A stretch of DNA of 64,000 nucleotides from Ridgeia piscesae (Eukaryota; Annelida; Polychaeta; Sabellida; Siboglinidae), in assembly GCA_025642075.2 (NCBI GenBank), contig JAODUO010000079.1, positions 25,001 to 89,000 of the forward strand, given 5' to 3'. Under the pieces are notes generated by a model, which saw nothing but the letters and a program-made list of their open reading frames with translations, ran no database searches and was not told where the DNA came from. A program made the position numbers and the translations under genes. Shown here piece by piece: positions 63,801 through 64,000 of the stretch (position 1 is its first letter; each line of letters starts with the position of its first letter).

Positions 63801-64000
63801 TGAATGGTCGAATCACCGCGAGTAAAGCGAACATGGCAGAACTGGAAAACCTACGAAAAATCATCTCGTTGAAGGACAACGTTGTCATGGAGTTGAAGGC
63901 GAGTAACGCGTCGTTGTTGCGACTGCTGGAAGAGCGCTCGCTTGAACTACACGGTGACCGCGTACTTGTCGAGATACACGAGCTCGGTGCAGAAGTGACA
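28247..64000 (+). CDS. TRIP11: TRIP11/GMAP-210 golgin, 5' part, 12 exons, runs off the window
   Basis: Exons: 28247-28340, 29470-29546, 30350-30460, 32195-32300, 46868-46998, 57880-57957, 58681-58849, 59269-59459, 60174-60324, 60689-60951, 61460-61520 and 62103 to the window end. All have GT-AG borders and compatible phases, giving 1110 codons so far (human about 1979). The N-terminus ([20 protein letters not shown]) is nearly the human GMAP-210 ALPS region. [20 protein letters not shown] matches human [19 protein letters not shown]. The rest is coiled coil. GMAP-210 tethers curved vesicles at the cis-Golgi through its N-terminal lipid-packing sensor and binds Golgi membranes by its C-terminal GRAB region, which is not in the window. 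An upstream in-frame TAA at 28184 and no intervening ATG support this start. Confidence 0.92.
29470..29546 (+). CDS. TRIP11: TRIP11 exon 2
   Basis: Codons 32-57, [20 protein letters not shown] and then ETQKAE, the start of the coiled coil. The acceptor TTGACTGTAG is pyrimidine-poor. The donor is GTATCA. Confidence 0.85.
29581..29642. repeat. CA-rich low-complexity tract
   Basis: ACACACCACACACACCAC-type run just downstream of TRIP11 exon 2. Not coding. Confidence 0.8.
29950..30193. repeat. 22-bp minisatellite with palindromic unit, about 11 copies
   Basis: The unit is GTTCACATGGCTATATGAAC plus GA. The unit is itself an imperfect palindrome (GTTCA...TGAAC with a central CATGGC/TATATG mismatch zone). 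Variation is small: CTGTATG in the first unit and AATGAG or AACAAG at some joints. It lies in TRIP11 intron 2, ending about 155 bases before exon 3. Confidence 0.95.
30350..30460 (+). CDS. TRIP11: TRIP11 exon 3
   Basis: Codons 58-94, [20 protein letters not shown] and then [15 protein letters not shown], aligned with human [34 protein letters not shown]. The donor is GTAAGT. Confidence 0.95.
30461..32194. other. TRIP11 intron 3, no gene seen
   Basis: AT-rich. The only recognisable item is a SINE tail relic at about 32004-32086 (separate entry). Confidence 0.5.
32004..32086 (+). repeat. SINE 3' tail fragment
   Basis: GTAAAGTGTAAAGCACTTTG, then AGCAATCCTGAGGATTGGAT, then ACTGCGCTATATAAGAACTT match, in opposite orientation, the tail of the full SINE at 33080-33410. 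The tRNA head is missing. Confidence 0.75.
32195..32300 (+). CDS. TRIP11: TRIP11 exon 4
   Basis: Codons 95-129 and one base of 130, [20 protein letters not shown] and then [15 protein letters not shown]. The acceptor is CTCACATTCAG and the donor GTGAGT. A 14.6-kb intron follows. Confidence 0.92.
32990..33079. repeat. 31-bp tandem repeat, 3 copies
   Basis: The unit TAAACAGTTTAAGCCCCTTG plus TTAGTAAAGTA occurs three times. The third copy is interrupted by the SINE insertion at its TTAGTAAA. Confidence 0.93.
33080..33410 (-). mobile_element. tRNA-derived SINE, full length, with 8-bp target duplication
   Basis: On the minus strand the head has an A box (TGGCTCAGGGTTAG, 33402-33389) and a B box (GGTTCGAATCC, 33359-33349) at tRNA-like spacing. 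A body follows, then a tail with AAAGTGCTTTGAGCAGTCC and GGATACTGCGC, then TATAAGAACT. TTAGTAAA at 33072-33079 is repeated at 33411-33418, a clean target duplication. The same tail occurs at 32004-32086 and, decayed, at 61711-61771. It is a dispersed family in this genome. Confidence 0.88.
33419..34625. other. TRIP11 intron 4, no gene seen
   Basis: AT-rich unique-looking sequence without supported ORFs, repeats or RNA genes. Confidence 0.4.
34626..34995. repeat. Region dense in TCGTAAGT/ACTTACGA words
   Basis: Words such as CTTACGATCTTGTAAG, GATCGTAAGTC, GCATCGTAACTC, TTTACGATAATAA and CTCGTAAGTCGAG recur in both orientations. It looks like an old element built of short inverted motifs. No clear ends or unit length. 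Confidence 0.35.
35060..36160. other. TRIP11 intron 4, AT-rich, probable repeat tail
   Basis: GAATGAATGATAGCTTTATTG at 35070-35092 resembles the 3' end of a minus-strand LINE/SINE with a TCAT/ATTC microsatellite tail. The rest holds no recognisable feature. Confidence 0.35.
36165..36214. repeat. (TA)n microsatellite
   Basis: About 25 TA units in TRIP11 intron 4, next to GT-rich sequence. Confidence 0.95.
36291..36538. repeat. 58-bp tandem repeat, about 4.3 copies
   Basis: The unit is CAAGCCTATATTAATTTTGG, CGGCTATATATATA and GTACCCTGTATATACACACA. Starts at 36292, 36350, 36407, 36466 and 36525. Length varies by the number of TA steps. The overlapping open frame is not a gene. Confidence 0.93.
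37184..37253 (+). repeat. LINE/SINE 3' tail relic
   Basis: GTAAAGCGCCTGAGAGC then GGGCGCTATACAAATAAATT then ATTACTATTATTAT. This GCGC-stem and ATT-rich tail form is common at the 3' ends of L2/CR1-mobilised SINEs in animals. The body is not recognisable. Confidence 0.55.
37444..38411. repeat. 22-bp minisatellite, about 44 copies, two variant blocks
   Basis: Block 1 (about 37444-37945): unit CAGGTGAACCTGATCTCTGT plus GT, with CAGGTAAACC and CAGGTTATCC variants. Block 2 (about 37946-38345): unit CAGGTGAACCCGGTGTCTGT plus GC, almost without variation. Nearly every unit holds CAGGTGA or CAGGTAA, which fit a 5' splice site core. The 166-codon open frame on the minus strand is a by-product: 22 is not a multiple of three, so all frames spell the same 22-residue repeat. 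Confidence 0.96.
41938..41972. repeat. (TA)n microsatellite
   Basis: Pure TA run in TRIP11 intron 4. Confidence 0.95.
45088..45169. repeat. (TA)n microsatellite
   Basis: About 40 TA units with one TATT interruption near the left end, in TRIP11 intron 4. Confidence 0.95.
46868..46998 (+). CDS. TRIP11: TRIP11 exon 5
   Basis: Codons 130-173, [20 protein letters not shown] and then [20 protein letters not shown]. This is the best match to human GMAP-210 ([24 protein letters not shown]). The acceptor is GTGTTGTTGCAG and the donor GTGGGT. The donor is followed at once by a G-rich array. Confidence 0.94.
46999..47600. repeat. G-rich degenerate tandem array (GGGGTGCGAGTGAGGGA-like)
   Basis: About 600 bases of units close to GAGGGAGGGGTGCGAGTG, including runs of 8 to 13 G at 47180-47240. 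The plus strand (the TRIP11 sense strand) has many runs of three or more G at short spacing. Proline-rich ORFs on the minus strand are artefacts. It starts at the exon 5 donor. Confidence 0.95.
47925..48095. repeat. (CA)n microsatellite, compound
   Basis: CA runs at 47925-47985 and 48047-48095, separated by GCATGC and ACGCACGC blocks. Histidine-threonine and cysteine-valine frames are artefacts. Confidence 0.96.
48096..49577. other. TRIP11 intron 5, no gene seen
   Basis: AT-rich, with a (TA)n run at 48768-48833. No supported ORF. Confidence 0.4.
48768..48833. repeat. (TA)n microsatellite
   Basis: About 33 TA units in TRIP11 intron 5. Confidence 0.95.
49581..49703. repeat. (CCAT)n microsatellite, about 30 units
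   Basis: Uninterrupted CCAT tetranucleotide. Ser-Ile-His-Pro and Met-Asp-Gly-Trp frames are artefacts. Confidence 0.97.
50405..50510 (+). repeat. Possible tRNA-like SINE fragment
   Basis: TAGTACAATGGTTAGCACGT resembles a tRNA A-box region, followed by CAGCTGGCATGCCAACATTC and then GGGTTCTTCTCCC. The B box is not convincing. It lies directly beyond the 3' tail of LINE C. Confidence 0.3.
50525..50576 (-). mobile_element. LINE C 3' end and A-rich tail
   Basis: On the minus strand [14 protein letters not shown] is followed by a stop and then AAGAAAGAAAAGAGAAAG. This is the natural end of the LINE C coding region; the matching upstream coding sequence resumes at 54196, on the far side of the 50-bp minisatellite. 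Confidence 0.6.
50577..54195. repeat. 50-bp minisatellite, about 72 copies
   Basis: The unit is CCCTCTGTCTGTTGTTCCCT, TACTACGGTCTCTGTCAGCA and GTCTCCAGTT. Copies from 51240 to 52080 are nearly uniform. From about 52500 on, a second type with GTCAACAG, TTCTCTCTGTC and TTTTGTTCCATTAC alternates with the first, giving higher-order patterns. Short deletions occur near 50843, 51058-51112, 52085-52125, 52300 and 53655. All three plus-strand frames stay open for up to 1315 codons because no unit phase holds a stop. These are not genes. It lies in TRIP11 intron 5. Confidence 0.97.
54196..54460 (-). mobile_element. LINE C remnant, ORF2 C-terminal region
   Basis: The minus-strand frame reads [17 protein letters not shown], then [20 protein letters not shown] and [20 protein letters not shown]. 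The pattern G-H-V-x-R-M, G-R-x-R-x-R-W-x-D-x-V and D-R-x-x-W-R-x-L is the end of ORF2 in RTE/R-type non-LTR retrotransposons. It runs in frame into the first unit of the 50-bp minisatellite. Confidence 0.7.
54461..56375. other. TRIP11 intron 5, no gene seen
   Basis: AT-rich, containing the (CTACG)n tract at 54904-54985 and an A-rich stretch near 54565 with GAAGAAGAAAAAG that may be another retroelement tail. No supported ORF. Confidence 0.4.
54904..54985. repeat. (CTACG)n pentanucleotide repeat
   Basis: CTACG units shift to TTACG units at the right end, with interruptions CTAAG and CCATGACG. Confidence 0.93.
56376..56607. repeat. GAATGAAT-based tandem repeat
   Basis: Units of GAATGAATGAATGACC plus GACAGAATGAAC or AACAAAATGATTGAAC repeat about seven times, then end in GAATGAATGAATGAAAGTTT. 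The end GTTTATTAAAGAGTAAAACC suggests growth from the microsatellite tail of a minus-strand retroelement. Confidence 0.9.
57591..57626 (+). other. Possible phase-0 microexon of TRIP11 (12 codons)
   Basis: A strong acceptor (CTCCTGGCTCTGTGTCTACGCAG) precedes 36 bases encoding [12 protein letters not shown], followed by CAG|GTGAAG. The phases would allow inclusion between exons 5 and 6. The peptide does not resemble GMAP-210, and the exon 5-6 join is already good without it, so this is a weak candidate. Confidence 0.15.
57880..57957 (+). CDS. TRIP11: TRIP11 exon 6
   Basis: Codons 174-199, [20 protein letters not shown] and then LQSQVK. The polar linker is poorly conserved, and the call rests on frame, the TTTCTCAG acceptor and the GTCAGT donor. 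Confidence 0.8.
58681..58849 (+). CDS. TRIP11: TRIP11 exon 7
   Basis: Codons 200-255 and one base of 256. It carries [17 protein letters not shown] and [18 protein letters not shown], aligned with human [20 protein letters not shown] and the EELSDYEERIEELE region. The acceptor is TCTGTCTGTCTCAG and the donor GTGAGT. Confidence 0.94.
59269..59459 (+). CDS. TRIP11: TRIP11 exon 8
   Basis: Codons 256-319, [20 protein letters not shown] and then [20 protein letters not shown], coiled coil. An internal GGTAAGATG looks like a donor but the frame stays open to the GTGGGC donor at 59460. Start at 59269 is set by phase; the next AG would give a different frame. Confidence 0.9.
60174..60324 (+). CDS. 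TRIP11: TRIP11 exon 9
   Basis: Codons 320-369 and one base of 370, [20 protein letters not shown] and then [12 protein letters not shown], coiled coil. The acceptor is GGTTTGGCAG and the donor GTGTGT. Confidence 0.9.
60689..60951 (+). CDS. TRIP11: TRIP11 exon 10
   Basis: Codons 370-457. A histidine/serine linker, then [19 protein letters not shown] and [16 protein letters not shown], then an acidic Gly/Glu stretch. The acceptor is CTCTGTATCTAG and the donor GTAGGT. Confidence 0.9.
61460..61520 (+). CDS. TRIP11: TRIP11 exon 11
   Basis: Codons 458-477 and one base of 478, [20 protein letters not shown], a short coiled-coil exon. The acceptor is TTGAATTCAG and the donor GTTTGT. Confidence 0.88.
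61711..61771 (+). repeat. Decayed SINE tail
   Basis: GTGAAGTGCTTGACACAGTC, then TACTGGATACTGGGCTC, then ACAAGAACTTA is a diverged copy of the SINE tail seen at 32004-32086 and 33080-33410. It lies in TRIP11 intron 11. Confidence 0.55.
62103..64000 (+). CDS. TRIP11: TRIP11 exon 12, large coiled-coil exon, continues past the window
   Basis: Codons 478-1110 with no stop to base 64000. Heptad-rich Leu/Glu/Lys/Gln sequence throughout. Local points: [19 protein letters not shown] early, a Ser/Asp-rich break near 63110-63160 ([15 protein letters not shown]), another near 63670-63760, and coiled coil resuming with [20 protein letters not shown]. Human TRIP11 also has one very large central exon. GC content and GTC/CTG-rich codons rise in 62800-63700 compared with the introns. 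The serine-rich open frames on the opposite strand are shadows. Confidence 0.94.

Noticed and set aside
62212..63888. Serine-rich and leucine-rich minus-strand ORFs
   Set aside because: Shadows of the large TRIP11 coiled-coil exon; Glu/Lys codons read as Ser/Phe/Leu on the opposite strand.

Overview
The window looks like nuclear DNA of an invertebrate animal. Genes are split by GT-AG introns, the introns are long and AT-rich, both protein-coding genes are close relatives of human genes, and the rest is packed with metazoan Ty3/gypsy LTR elements, CR1/L2-type LINEs, a tRNA-derived SINE, MITE-like elements and satellites. The LINE and SINE styles fit a mollusc, another lophotrochozoan or an invertebrate deuterostome. 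I cannot resolve the species.

Layout, left to right. (1) 1-5084: the 5' half of a decayed minus-strand gypsy element (pol, gag, PBS, LTR ending at 2081), then a 2.8-kb element with imperfect inverted ends and CCACGT-rich subterminal repeats. Nested in it are a 5'-truncated LINE reverse transcriptase ORF and a 114-bp piece identical to the gypsy LTR. (2) 6109-16339, plus strand: a complete nine-exon APMAP gene (adipocyte plasma membrane-associated protein; strictosidine-synthase-like six-bladed propeller, 421 codons). Intron 4 carries a degenerate CR1 LINE whose 3' end abuts the exon 5 acceptor; intron 6 carries a near-perfect 108-bp palindrome. (3) about 17190-21370, minus strand: a second LINE with a 2A-like motif and a PHD-type zinc finger, but with its endonuclease region replaced by about 630 bp of (GA)n. 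(4) 22249-26453, plus strand: a whole but broken gypsy element with two LTRs, a 5-bp target duplication, PBS and polypurine tract. (5) 26929-27693: a MITE-like element with inverted ends. (6) 28247 to the window end, plus strand: the first 12 exons (1110 codons) of TRIP11/GMAP-210, a golgin that tethers vesicles at the cis-Golgi. Its N-terminal lipid-packing sensor is unusually short.

TRIP11 introns 4 (14.6 kb) and 5 (10.9 kb) are satellite-rich: a 22-bp minisatellite carrying a splice-donor-like core in nearly every unit, a G-rich array starting at the exon 5 donor, and about 72 copies of a 50-bp minisatellite that appears to have grown out of the last codons of a LINE.

The two host genes are unrelated in function (an ER/plasma membrane ectoenzyme-like propeller and a Golgi tether). 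They are head-to-tail neighbours about 12 kb apart, separated almost entirely by mobile elements. No prokaryotic system, CRISPR array, rRNA or functional tRNA gene was seen. The novelty here is in how retroelements seed satellites and splice signals.
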